From: Desulfurobacterium thermolithotrophum DSM 11699
GTDB lineage: Bacteria; Aquificota; Aquificia; Desulfurobacteriales; Desulfurobacteriaceae
Direction: 5' to 3'
Assembly (NCBI RefSeq): GCF_000191045.1
Contig: NC_015185.1
Span: 936,501 to 1,000,500, forward strand
Length of the DNA: 64,000 nucleotides
Below are positions 8,853-16,929 of this stretch, piece by piece (the first letter of the stretch is position 1; each line of letters starts with the position of its first letter). Made by a program: the position numbers and the translations under genes. Below the pieces are notes generated by a model. That model did not search any database, was not told where the DNA came from, and saw only the letters and a program-made list of their open reading frames with translations.

Positions 8853-9641
8853 TCAACAAGGTTTAGTTGCTTCTTTGAGCTCTCTCAAAAGAGATTCTAA
8901 TTCTTCAAAATTTCCTTTTTCTATTCTTTTGACTACCGCACTACCAACTACAAATCCATCAGGAGTATTATACATTTCTCTTATATGTTTTCCTCTTGAA
9001 ATTCCAAAACCAACTACCGTTTTCTTTCCAGTAATTCTTTTAATTCTTTCAATATCTTTTCCTATTTCTTTATAAGCAAGTTCTTCTCTTTCTCCTGTAA
9101 TTCCTGTAACAGAAACATAATAAATAAACTCACCTGTAACTTCTCCTATTTTTCTCACCCTTTCATCGGTACTTGTTGGAGCTGCTAAGAAAATGGGAGA
9201 TAACTTCATAGACTTAACTTTTCTAGCAAAATCCTCTCCTTCTTCAGGAGGAAGGTCTGGAACTATAAAGCCATCCACGCCTGCGTTAAATGCATCTCTA
9301 ATAAACTTATCTTCGCCATAAACGAATATTGGATTATAGTATCCCATTAAAATTATAGGCTTTTCACTCTCAAATTCTCTAATTTTCTTAACAAGTTCAA
9401 AAACCTTTTGAGTGTTTGCTCCTGAAGATAGAGCTCTTTCATGAGCTTTTTGAATAGTAGGACCATCGGCCAAAGGATCAGAAAAGGGCATTCCTATCTC
9501 TACCATATCAGCATATTTCAAGATTAATTTAAAGATCTCTACAGATTCAGAACAACTAGGATCACAAGCTGTAGCATAAACTATTAAAGGTTTTTCTCCT
9601 TTTAAAAGAAGCTTCTCAAAACAGTTTTTTATTCTTTCCAT
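8853..9641 (-). CDS. trpA: Tryptophan synthase alpha chain
   Basis: A 262-residue TIM-barrel enzyme that splits indole-3-glycerol phosphate to indole for TrpB. Catalytic Glu and Asp lie in EIGMPFSDPLADGPTIQKAH; also seen are MGYYNPI, FIVPDLPPEE, and VGFGISRGKHI phosphate-binding loop. It is away from other trp genes: its upstream neighbour is a DedA protein (26-bp overlap) and downstream is tatA, so it is probably driven by the dedA promoter region. GGAG stands 5 bp before the ATG. Confidence 0.95.
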   Translation of the reverse strand: MERIKNCFEKLLLKGEKPLIVYATACDPSCSESVEIFKLILKYADMVEIGMPFSDPLADGPTIQKAHERALSSGANTQKVFELVKKIREFESEKPIILMGYYNPIFVYGEDKFIRDAFNAGVDGFIVPDLPPEEGEDFARKVKSMKLSPIFLAAPTSTDERVRKIGEVTGEFIYYVSVTGITGEREELAYKEIGKDIERIKRITGKKTVVGFGISRGKHIREMYNTPDGFVVGSAVVKRIEKGNFEELESLLRELKEATKPC

Positions 9642-10239
9642 ACTTTCTCCAAACTAAGTAAAGTAAGAATAATATAGCAAAGAGTACTATACCAAATAGT
9701 TTGTGTCTAATAATAATTGATAAAGTTTTTTCTATCAAGTTCCCTATCAAAATATAGGAAGAAACCCAAAGAATTGCACCAAGCAGATTATAAAAAGAAA
9801 ATTCTTTTAAAGGAACTCTAAACGTTCCTATGAGTAATGGTAAAACAGCTCTTACAACAGGAATAAATCTTCCCAAAAGGATGGCTAATTTTCCTTTAGT
9901 CTTTATGAATTCCTTGGTTTTTAAGATTTCTTCTTTACTAAGCTTGAATCTTTCTAGATTCTTTTCTAACTTTTCCTCACCAAAGTAGTGACCAACAAAG
10001 TAAGTTGCAGTATAACCAAGAAAAGTACCAAGAATTCCGCAGAAAAGGAAACTCCAAGGAGAAATGATGCCTTTTGAAACAAGAACTGCTGCAAGGATTA
10101 GTATTTTTTCAGCAGGTAAGAAAAGACCTATTAATAGTCCTGTTTCTAAAAATGTCCATAGAAAGAGGAAAAAGCAAGCAAATTCAGGATGAGACTTGAT
10201 AAATTGAACGGACACTTCTACAAGATTCGCAAGTTCCAC
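9616..10239 (-). CDS. DedA-family membrane protein
   Basis: A 207-residue polytopic protein of the DedA/VTT (SNARE-associated) family, implicated in flippase activity for undecaprenyl phosphate or phospholipids. Visible: the re-entrant motif ETGLLIGLFLPAEKILILAA (the family's acidic residue in a hydrophobic helix) and the arginine-rich GRFIPVVRAVLPLLIG. It starts at GTG 10239. The -35 box of the divergent rpmE promoter begins one base upstream of this GTG, so the two genes share a very short control region. Confidence 0.82.
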   Translation of the reverse strand: MELANLVEVSVQFIKSHPEFACFFLFLWTFLETGLLIGLFLPAEKILILAAVLVSKGIISPWSFLFCGILGTFLGYTATYFVGHYFGEEKLEKNLERFKLSKEEILKTKEFIKTKGKLAILLGRFIPVVRAVLPLLIGTFRVPLKEFSFYNLLGAILWVSSYILIGNLIEKTLSIIIRHKLFGIVLFAILFLLYLVWRKYGKNKKLF

Positions 10240-10268
10240 TTGACACCTTCATAGCTCTAAATTAAACT
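10240..10268 (+). promoter_or_regulatory. Sigma-70-type promoter of rpmE
   Basis: TTGACA (10240-10245), a 17-bp spacer, then TAAACT (10263-10268), about 47 bp before the rpmE start. Consensus -35 and good -10 with ideal spacing. Confidence 0.7.
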
Positions 10269-10314
10269 TCACTAACGCAAAGTAGGTTTAGAATTATATC
10301 AGGAGGTTGTTCAT

Positions 10315-10521
10315 ATGAAAAAGGGCATTCATCCAGAATACAAGGAAACAAGGATTGTTTGTGCCTGTGGTAACACTTGGGTTACAAGATCCACAAAATT
10401 TCCTGAGATTAAAGTTGAAGTTTGCAACCAGTGTCATCCATTCTTTACCGGTAGCCAAAAGCAAAAAGCTGTAAGGGGTAGAGTAGAGAAGTTTATGGCT
10501 AAGTACGGAGATAAGTATTAA
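10315..10521 (+). CDS. rpmE: 50S ribosomal protein L31, zinc form
   Basis: A 68-residue L31. Four cysteines (CACG at 17-19 region and CNQC near 39-42) mark the zinc-binding, C+ type of L31 rather than the zinc-free paralogue. GGAGG lies 7 bp before the ATG, and a good promoter is 47 bp upstream. The stop overlaps the next gene's start as TAATG, so the ThyX-like gene is translationally coupled to a highly expressed ribosomal protein. Confidence 0.95.
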   Translation: MKKGIHPEYKETRIVCACGNTWVTRSTKFPEIKVEVCNQCHPFFTGSQKQKAVRGRVEKFMAKYGDKY

Positions 10522-10919
10522 TGGGAATTGTCCTTTTATCTCAGACAGAAAATATGCTTAAGGTGATAGCTACTGCAGCTCGGGTTTGTTATTCCGGGCT
10601 GCCTTTAAAAGAGCTTTTATCTAAATATTCTGAAGAGGAAGATAGGAAGTTAATAGAGCGTGTTGTAGGAATGGGGCATCTTTCTGTAGTTGAGCATGGA
10701 GTTATGACTTTCAAAGTTGATAGTTCCTACAAAGACGAACTTTTCAAGATAATGATAGATAAACCGTTTCTTAAAATATCCGATATAGGCAACGGTTTTA
10801 TTGTTTCTCTAAACTTAAGAACAATTTTAGAATTGATATCGGAAAAACCTAACTTAAGATTTACAAAAAAAATTTCAAAGTTTCTTCCTGATTTTCTTTT
10901 TAGACAGAAAAATCAATAG
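10521..10919 (+). CDS. Shortened ThyX-like protein lacking the signature motif
   Basis: A 132-residue protein that resembles the flavin-dependent thymidylate synthase ThyX at both ends: AARVCYSG and MGHLSVVEHGVMTFKVD at the N-terminus, and GNGFIVSLNLRTILEL matching the family's later SLNARSL region. The stretch between them, which in ThyX holds RHRxxSxNexSxRY and most of the FAD/dUMP site, is missing. Real ThyX is about 210-250 residues. The reading frame is intact, so this is a stable shortened form, not an obvious frameshift. It probably is not a catalytic thymidylate synthase. Tail overlaps the convergent gene by 20 bp. Confidence 0.6.
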   Translation: MGIVLLSQTENMLKVIATAARVCYSGLPLKELLSKYSEEEDRKLIERVVGMGHLSVVEHGVMTFKVDSSYKDELFKIMIDKPFLKISDIGNGFIVSLNLRTILELISEKPNLRFTKKISKFLPDFLFRQKNQ

Positions 10920-11955
10920 AAAATCCGGTTTCTAAATTTTGAAATAACTTTTTCCTCTTTTCTTCAAGACCTCTTTTTCCTTCTCTAAAAACAACAGAAA
11001 CAAGATTGAGACCTTCTTCTTTAAAAAAAGTTTTTAACTCATTTAGATTGTTTTTAAATAAGTCTAAGAGCTTTTTGTTCTCAGCAACTATTTCTAACAT
11101 TATGCTTTCATTTAAGAGCATAATAAAAATTCCTAAAGTTCCAAGTTTTGTCTTTAACTCAATGAAAACAGAATGAGGATCACTCTCGTCCTCTGCTAGT
11201 ACCATATAAACATTTCCTTTAAAGTTATCTGTAAAGAAAAATGGAAATGCAATAATACTTCCTAAAATAAAAAGGGAATGAATAGAAATCAAGGTATTTA
11301 TTGCATCTTTTATATTTTTTTGTGTGATAGATTGTGGAAGTTTTTCTTTTACTTCTTGGTATAGCTCGTCTTCTAAAAGAAGAAGAGCAACAAAAATGGA
11401 ATAAGGAGAAAGAAGTTTTGAAAGTATTCCTGACTTAAACGATTCTGAAAACTGTTTAAATTCCTCAAGAAGTTCTTTATAGTGAACAGAAATATAGGTA
11501 TAGAGAGCGTTCATAATTTCTGGTTTTTTAAGAATTTCTCCTAAGAGAAGGAGCTTTTCCGAAGAAAAAGATGGAAGAACAAGTCTGAGCTTACTTATGA
11601 AGTTAGAAAGTATTTCTTCCTTTTTTACAAAAGAAAGCTCAATTCGAGGATATATCGATTTTAGTCTAAAAAGGAGCTCTTCTCCAATAGAAAATTCTCT
11701 ATCTACTTCAACATCAGCTATAAGGAGTAGGTCTCCTACTCTAAGCTTTACCTTTCCTTCAGGGGTAAATCCTTCAAAAACTGCTTTTATAAGAGTAGAC
11801 TGAAGATCTTCTCCTAAATCTTTTTTTGATTGTCCAGAGGTTATGGTTGATAAAAGTTTTTTCATATCATGATAAGAAAAGTTTTCAAGCTTAAAGGGTA
11901 AATCTTTTGAAACTGCTTCTACAGGAATTATTCCTTCAATTCGTCTTATTTCCAT
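10900..11955 (-). CDS. Hypothetical protein with FliK-like C-terminal region
   Basis: A 351-residue protein I cannot name firmly. Residues about 60-110 (VGDLLLIADVEVDREFSIGEELLFRLKS) resemble the beta domain of flagellar hook-length proteins. The last third (LGTLGIFIMLLNESIMLEIVAENKKLLDLF, then NLNELKTFFKEEGLNLVSVVF) has the pattern of the FliK C-terminal export-switch domain. No flagellar genes are next to it; it precedes nothing else in its direction and lies after cysK with an 8-bp gap. The assignment rests on pattern only. Confidence 0.4.
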   Translation of the reverse strand: MEIRRIEGIIPVEAVSKDLPFKLENFSYHDMKKLLSTITSGQSKKDLGEDLQSTLIKAVFEGFTPEGKVKLRVGDLLLIADVEVDREFSIGEELLFRLKSIYPRIELSFVKKEEILSNFISKLRLVLPSFSSEKLLLLGEILKKPEIMNALYTYISVHYKELLEEFKQFSESFKSGILSKLLSPYSIFVALLLLEDELYQEVKEKLPQSITQKNIKDAINTLISIHSLFILGSIIAFPFFFTDNFKGNVYMVLAEDESDPHSVFIELKTKLGTLGIFIMLLNESIMLEIVAENKKLLDLFKNNLNELKTFFKEEGLNLVSVVFREGKRGLEEKRKKLFQNLETGFSIDFSV

Positions 11956-11963
11956 TTTTATCC

Positions 11964-12875
11964 CTAATCAAAAAGGTCTGTACTAAGGTATCTTTCTCCT
12001 GTATCTGGAAGAATAGTAACTACTCTTTTTTTCTTTCCAGTTTCTTTTGCAACCTTAATGGCTACTCTCACATTTGCTCCTGCTGATATACCTGAAAGAA
12101 TCCCAAACCGTGATGCAAGAAGATTTGAATACTTCTTTGCCTCTTCAAAGGAAACAGTTTCTACTTTATCTATAAGTTCAACATCTAAAACCTTGGGTAT
12201 AAATCCAGCTCCTATCCCTTGAATTTTGTGCACTCCTGCAGGTTTTCCTGAGATAACTGCAGATGTATCTGGTTCAACTGCTACAAGAAGGCACTCTGGA
12301 TTTACTTCCTTAAACCTTTTGCCGATACCAGTTAATGTTCCTCCTGTTCCAACTCCTGCAACAAAAATTTCAGGTAAAACGCCCATTTGCTCTAAGATTT
12401 CAACAGCTGTTGTTTCATAGTGAATTAAAGGATTAACAGGATTTTCAAACTGTCTTGCGTGAAAGTACTTTTCAGGATCTTTTCTAACAAGTTCTTCTAC
12501 TTTTTTAACAGCTCCTGGTATTCCTTCTTCTGCTGGAGTAAGAATGAGCTCTGCACCGTAAGCTCTCAGTATTTTTTTTCTTTCTTCACTCATATTCTCA
12601 GGCATAACAATAATGCATTTATAACCTTTAGCTGCACAAACAAGTACAAGACCGATTCCTGTATTTCCACTTGTTGCCTCAATAACTGCTTTTTTTTGTG
12701 ACAACTCTCCTTTCTTCTCTGCATCTTCGATAATTGCAAGTGCAACTCTATCCTTAATTGAACCTCCAGGATTAAACATTTCAAGTTTGAGAAAGAGTTC
12801 CACACCCTCTATCTCTATTCTTAAAAGAGGTGTATTCCCTATATTTTCAAGAATAGACCTTGACAACATCTTCAT
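11964..12875 (-). CDS. cysK: Cysteine synthase (O-acetylserine sulfhydrylase)
   Basis: A 303-residue PLP enzyme of the beta family that makes cysteine from O-acetylserine and sulfide. Visible: FNPGGSIKDRVA with the Schiff-base lysine, the substrate loop EATSGNTGIGL, VGTGGTLTGIG phosphate-binding loop, and GISAGANV. AGAGGAG stands 7 bp before ATG 12875. The 5' end overlaps the Trm10-like gene by 29 bp. I cannot separate CysK from CysM by sequence alone. Confidence 0.92.
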   Translation of the reverse strand: MKMLSRSILENIGNTPLLRIEIEGVELFLKLEMFNPGGSIKDRVALAIIEDAEKKGELSQKKAVIEATSGNTGIGLVLVCAAKGYKCIIVMPENMSEERKKILRAYGAELILTPAEEGIPGAVKKVEELVRKDPEKYFHARQFENPVNPLIHYETTAVEILEQMGVLPEIFVAGVGTGGTLTGIGKRFKEVNPECLLVAVEPDTSAVISGKPAGVHKIQGIGAGFIPKVLDVELIDKVETVSFEEAKKYSNLLASRFGILSGISAGANVRVAIKVAKETGKKKRVVTILPDTGERYLSTDLFD

Positions 12876-13935
12876 TCTTTAACTCCTCTAATAAAAAGAT
12901 TTCTTTCTTCCTTTTAAGGATTTTACCTTCTACTTTTTCAAAAATAGTGTTTTTAAAGACAAAAAATCCACCAATATGTTTAGCTCCTTTCTTAAAGTGA
13001 AAGTCGGTAAGTTCAAATTCTTCTTTCCATTGCTTGTAAAGTTTTTCAGGAATTCCCCTTAAAATTTTTCCCTTTAACGAAAACCTTACTAAGTTCTTTT
13101 CCAATTCTTTTCTTAACCATTTTAACTTTGCAGTTCTTGTAATATTTTGCCTTACAGCCTCAGATAGAGAAATGTCTTCAGTTAAGTACTGACAAACAAT
13201 CTTAACGATATCGTTTATCCTATCTGGTACAAGCTCTATACTTCCTTTATAAGAGATTTTTCTATGTTTAACATTTGGAAAAATCTCCTTAGTAGATCCT
13301 ATCATTCTCTCACCGCTATCAACAATACCACCAACAACAATTAGGGTTTGAGGAGTAATTTCTTCATGAGTAAAGTCCTTATTTCCGTAAGGGTCAAGAA
13401 CTATAATTTCTTTTTGTTCAGGTTTATCAAGAATAGAAAAAGGGATGTAAGGAGTAAAAAATTTTTCAAGTTCCTTTCTTGCTTCATTACTAACAGAAGT
13501 AAGGACAAAGTTTTCTGGAGTAAAGAAGTCTTTCACCACGCCATAAGTTATCTCAATCTGATTTAGAAGACTTTTTTTCTCTCTTGGTAAAAGTTTGTTA
13601 TAAAAGGAAAGATCCACAGCAATTAAAGGGTATTCAAAATCAATATCACTAAAGTTTACAATACCTTTTCTTCCTCTTACTATTGCTGAATCAGGCTTTT
13701 CATCTCCCATAAAAGCAAGAAGCTTTATTTCGTAACATTCATCTACTTTACATCCTGGAAGTAGTTCTTCTCCTATTTCTTTTTCAGTAAAAATTCCAAA
13801 TTTTCCTTTCACTAAACCATAAGCAATACGGTTAAAAATATCGCCTCTTTTTGGGTGAAAAAGCAATTTTGGTCTTCTAAAACCCGCTTCTTTCAACCTA
13901 GTAGCAACCAATTCTTTCGGTTTTTTAAATCTCAT
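12847..13935 (-). CDS. Trm10-like SPOUT tRNA methyltransferase
   Basis: A 362-residue protein. Its middle third matches the pattern of archaeal Trm10 (m1G/m1A at tRNA position 9): EIIVLDPYGNKDFT, then TLIVVGGIVDSGERM, then ISYKGSIELVPDRINDIVKIV, which in SPOUT enzymes forms the knotted SAM site. The N-terminal 150 and C-terminal 70 residues are less familiar; the tail (HIGGFFVFKNTIFEKVEGKIL) could be a nucleic-acid-binding module. I prefer ATG 13935 over GTG 13950. Trm10-type proteins are characteristic of archaea and eukaryotes, so presence in a bacterium suggests lateral transfer. Confidence 0.55.
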   Translation of the reverse strand: MRFKKPKELVATRLKEAGFRRPKLLFHPKRGDIFNRIAYGLVKGKFGIFTEKEIGEELLPGCKVDECYEIKLLAFMGDEKPDSAIVRGRKGIVNFSDIDFEYPLIAVDLSFYNKLLPREKKSLLNQIEITYGVVKDFFTPENFVLTSVSNEARKELEKFFTPYIPFSILDKPEQKEIIVLDPYGNKDFTHEEITPQTLIVVGGIVDSGERMIGSTKEIFPNVKHRKISYKGSIELVPDRINDIVKIVCQYLTEDISLSEAVRQNITRTAKLKWLRKELEKNLVRFSLKGKILRGIPEKLYKQWKEEFELTDFHFKKGAKHIGGFFVFKNTIFEKVEGKILKRKKEIFLLEELKNEDVVKVYS

Positions 13936-14055
13936 GTTTTTAACTTCCACCAGTAACTAATTTTTCTAAACTATGTTATATTGTATCCTAAACAACGATG
14001 ATTTATTTATACTAGCAATATTACAATTTGTTAGTACTTCTCATAGGAGAAAAGT

Positions 14056-15231
14056 ATGAAGAAAGGAATAGCAGAAGTTCCGGGAATAGCCTGTGGTACA
14101 GGTTTTGGAGGGATTAAGAGAACGGAAAAAAAAGTTGATAGACCTGATACACTTGTTGTAGTTACAGATGAGCCTTCAAATTTTGCTGCTGTGTTTACAA
14201 CAAACGATATTCAAGCAGCTCCAGTAAAGTTTTCAAAGTCTTTAAAAGGAAAAATTAATGGTATTGTGGCAAATAGCGGTAATGCTAATGCCTGTACTGG
14301 AGAACAGGGATTAAAAGATGCAGAGGAAATGGCAAGGATAGTATCTAAGCTTACTGGAAAGGAAAAGCCATTTTTAGTGGCCTCAACAGGAGTAATTGGT
14401 GAACCTCTTCCAATGGATAGAGTAAAAAAGGGAATAGAGGAAGCAGTTAAAAACCTTGGAAAAGCAAAGGGAGAAGAACCAGCAAGAGCAATAATGACAA
14501 CAGATACTTTTCCAAAAACTGCTTTTAGAGAAGGTAATGGTTTTGTTATAGGTGGAATTGCAAAAGGTGCTGGAATGATAGATCCTTCAATGGCGACAAT
14601 GCTTTCATTTGTTGCAACAGATGCTAAAGTAAGTAGTGAAATGCTTCAAAGAGCTCTAAAAGAAGCAGTAGACGTTTCTTTTAATGCAATTACAGTCGAT
14701 GGAGATATGAGTACAAACGACTGCGTATTTATCTTATCAACAGGAAAGTCTGAGAAAATAATTGATGACTCAAACTATGAAGAGTTTAAAGAAGTCTTAA
14801 CAGCGGTTCTTAAAGAACTTGCTTACCAAATAGTCAAAGATGGTGAAGGAGCAACAAAAGTAGCTAGAATTGTTGTTAAAGGGGCAAAAACTACAAAACA
14901 AGCAAGAGCAATTGCAAGAAAGATTGCACTCTCTCCTCTTGTTAAAACTGCTATTTTTGGTTGCGATCCTAACTGGGGAAGAATAATTGCCGCAGCTGGA
15001 GCAGCATCAACGGGAATAGAAGAAGAAAAAGTTGAACTTTACATAGGAAACTACCTTCTCTTCAAAGGTAAAAGAACAGATTTCATAGAAGAAGAAGTTT
15101 TCAAGTATTTAAAAGAAAATGACGAAATTGTTATTAAACTTTATCTCAATCTTGGGAACCACTCTTTTGAATATCTAACTTGTGACTTAACGTACGACTA
15201 CGTAAAAATAAATGCAGAATATAGAACTTAA
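14056..15231 (+). CDS. argJ: Bifunctional ornithine acetyltransferase / N-acetylglutamate synthase
   Basis: A 391-residue ArgJ, which recycles the acetyl group in arginine synthesis. Visible: VANSGNANACTGEQG, STGVIGEPLPMD, and the autoproteolysis site GMIDPSMATML, where the bond before the Thr is cut to give alpha and beta chains. A strong AGGAG lies 7 bp before the ATG. coaX follows directly with one spacer base. The 105-bp upstream gap is shared with the divergent Trm10-like gene and must hold both promoters; I could not place clear boxes. Confidence 0.95.
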   Translation: MKKGIAEVPGIACGTGFGGIKRTEKKVDRPDTLVVVTDEPSNFAAVFTTNDIQAAPVKFSKSLKGKINGIVANSGNANACTGEQGLKDAEEMARIVSKLTGKEKPFLVASTGVIGEPLPMDRVKKGIEEAVKNLGKAKGEEPARAIMTTDTFPKTAFREGNGFVIGGIAKGAGMIDPSMATMLSFVATDAKVSSEMLQRALKEAVDVSFNAITVDGDMSTNDCVFILSTGKSEKIIDDSNYEEFKEVLTAVLKELAYQIVKDGEGATKVARIVVKGAKTTKQARAIARKIALSPLVKTAIFGCDPNWGRIIAAAGAASTGIEEEKVELYIGNYLLFKGKRTDFIEEEVFKYLKENDEIVIKLYLNLGNHSFEYLTCDLTYDYVKINAEYRT

Positions 15232-15232
15232 A

Positions 15233-15934
15233 ATGGCAGATTTACTAATAGATGTTGGAAATAGTTTTGTTAAAGCTGCCATTTGGGAGAAAGGAAAGGT
15301 ATGCTCTTTATTTAAACTTTCTACTTTAACTTTTTTAAAACATCCAGAACTTTTGATAGAAAAGCTTAAAAATTTTCATTGGGAAAGAGTAGGAATCTCT
15401 TCTGTCGTTAAAGAGGCAACAGATATCTTAAGAAAACTTTTTCCTGATGCTGTTTTTGTATCAGCAGATTTAGAACTTCCAATAAAAATTGAATATGACA
15501 CTCCAAGAACTCTTGGAGCAGATAGAATAGCAAATGCCTGTGGTGGCTTGGAGTTTGAAAGATCCTTTGCTATTGTGAGTGTAGGAACAGCGGTAGTCGT
15601 AGATTTAGTAGAAAATCAAACTTTTAAAGGAGGAATTATTTTTCCTGGACTAGAAATTATGGCTGAAACTTTAAGTTTAAAAACTTCACAACTACCAAAG
15701 ATCAATGAAATAAAGGAAATCCAAATTCCCGGAAAATCAACTAAAGAGTGTATAGAGAGTGGTATTTTTTTAGCAGTAGTTGGAGGAATAAAAGAAGCTT
15801 TGAACACCTATAATATGGATACAGTTTTAATAACTGGAGGAAATTCCAACATCTTGAAAACCTTTATAAAGAATTCCATCATAGTTTCGGATTTAACTTT
15901 TAAAGGTATAAAAAAAATTTTAGATGAAAATTAA
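15233..15934 (+). CDS. coaX: Type III pantothenate kinase
   Basis: A 233-residue CoaX, an ASKHA-fold kinase for the first step of coenzyme A synthesis. Visible: N-terminal LLIDVGNSFVKAA, the pantothenate motif DTPRTLGADRIANACGG, and VSVGTAVVVDLV. I start at ATG 15233 since the family begins just before the LLIDVGNS strand; an ATG at 15212 would add seven residues and overlap argJ. There is no ribosome site for either, so translation is probably coupled to argJ. Confidence 0.9.
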   Translation: MADLLIDVGNSFVKAAIWEKGKVCSLFKLSTLTFLKHPELLIEKLKNFHWERVGISSVVKEATDILRKLFPDAVFVSADLELPIKIEYDTPRTLGADRIANACGGLEFERSFAIVSVGTAVVVDLVENQTFKGGIIFPGLEIMAETLSLKTSQLPKINEIKEIQIPGKSTKECIESGIFLAVVGGIKEALNTYNMDTVLITGGNSNILKTFIKNSIIVSDLTFKGIKKILDEN

Positions 15935-15935
15935 G

Positions 15936-15960
15936 TGTCTCCCCCAAAAAAGGGAAGACA
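15936..15960. terminator. Possible bidirectional hairpin between coaX and the cytochrome gene
   Basis: TGTCT then CCC (15936-15943) can pair with GGG, a bulged A, and AGACA (15952-15960) around a CCAAAAAA loop. It sits between two convergent stops. No good T-run follows on the plus strand, so the function is uncertain. Confidence 0.35.
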
Positions 15961-15968
15961 AGAGAAGA

Positions 15969-16724
15969 TTAATTTTCGTAAATCTCTTCGGCTGCTTTTC
16001 TAAGGGATTCCTCATTATTTTTATAAAGTGCCATAAGAGGATGCGTTGATTCTCTTGCTGCTTTGACGAAAGCTTCAGGTGTTTTGAACTTTTCCTTTAG
16101 TTCTTTTTTTGAAGAAGCGGTTTGTCCATTATGACATTTAGCACAGTCTGATTCCCATACGTTTACATTTTTAAGATTAGAAGAATCTTCAGGAGAAATA
16201 GTAAGAGAAACTGTTTCTTCTTTTCCAAAAAACTTTTCTATTTTCATTTTAAGATTTGGCCCATGGCCTACATCCCAGTGGCAAGTTAGGCAGTCTCCTT
16301 GAATTTCTCCTCTTTGAAGTTGTCTATGGAAGAAGTTATCAGGTAAAACAGAATGGCAACGCTTACAGTTTGAAACGAAAACATAACGCTCTCTTTCCTT
16401 TCTTTTTTCTATCCAATGTTCAGGATCGTTCATATATCCTTCATGGGAAACATGACCTACAAAATCCTTTATTCCAGATTTTGCTTTTACAGCAAGGTAA
16501 TTAAAAATGTTGTCGTGGGGAAGGTGACAGTCAACACAAGAAGCCCTTCCGAAATGAGAACTTTCCTTCCATGTTTCAATCATAGGCTTCATCTCATGGC
16601 AAGAACCACAAAATGAAGGTTGATTTGTTGCTTTTATTATTTGTGCAGAAACTAAAACAGCTGCTCCAACTACTGCTAAACCTGCTATTCCACTTATTAA
16701 GAGTTTTTTTCCGTTTTTTTCCAT
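15969..16724 (-). CDS. NapC/NirT-type membrane multiheme cytochrome c (five hemes)
   Basis: A 251-residue membrane-anchored cytochrome. An N-terminal helix (LLISGIAGLAVVGAAVLVSA) is followed by five CXXCH heme sites at residues 39, 63, 120, 145 and 194. The first four fit the NapC/NirT/NrfH quinol dehydrogenase plan; the fifth, in a C-terminal extension, is extra compared with the roughly 190-residue tetraheme members. It should pass quinol electrons to a periplasmic reductase, but none is encoded next to it. GGAGG precedes the ATG, and a promoter is seen 35-60 bp upstream. Confidence 0.85.
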   Translation of the reverse strand: MEKNGKKLLISGIAGLAVVGAAVLVSAQIIKATNQPSFCGSCHEMKPMIETWKESSHFGRASCVDCHLPHDNIFNYLAVKAKSGIKDFVGHVSHEGYMNDPEHWIEKRKERERYVFVSNCKRCHSVLPDNFFHRQLQRGEIQGDCLTCHWDVGHGPNLKMKIEKFFGKEETVSLTISPEDSSNLKNVNVWESDCAKCHNGQTASSKKELKEKFKTPEAFVKAARESTHPLMALYKNNEESLRKAAEEIYEN

Positions 16725-16758
16725 GTATGCCTCCTAACATTCAGATAATGAGAGATTT

Positions 16759-16788
16759 ATTGTAAAACAGCATATGTTTTAAAGTCAA
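16759..16788 (-). promoter_or_regulatory. Sigma-70-type promoter of the multiheme cytochrome gene
   Basis: On the minus strand TTGACT (16788-16783), 18-bp spacer, TACAAT (16764-16759). It points at the cytochrome start at 16724. Confidence 0.6.
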
Positions 16789-16929
16789 ACTTTTTAAAAT
16801 CTTTTTAATATTTAAAATTCTTCTTCTATAAAAATCCTCTGTATCAGCATAAATAAAAACTTCGTTGCTTAATACCTCTTCTTTTTATAGTTTAATTTTT
16901 GAGCAAAATCTTAAAACTTGGAGAAAGAA

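Noticed and set aside
10521-10919. ThyX-like gene as a frameshifted full ThyX
   Set aside because: The C-terminal part is in the same frame and no RHR motif appears in other frames of the region.
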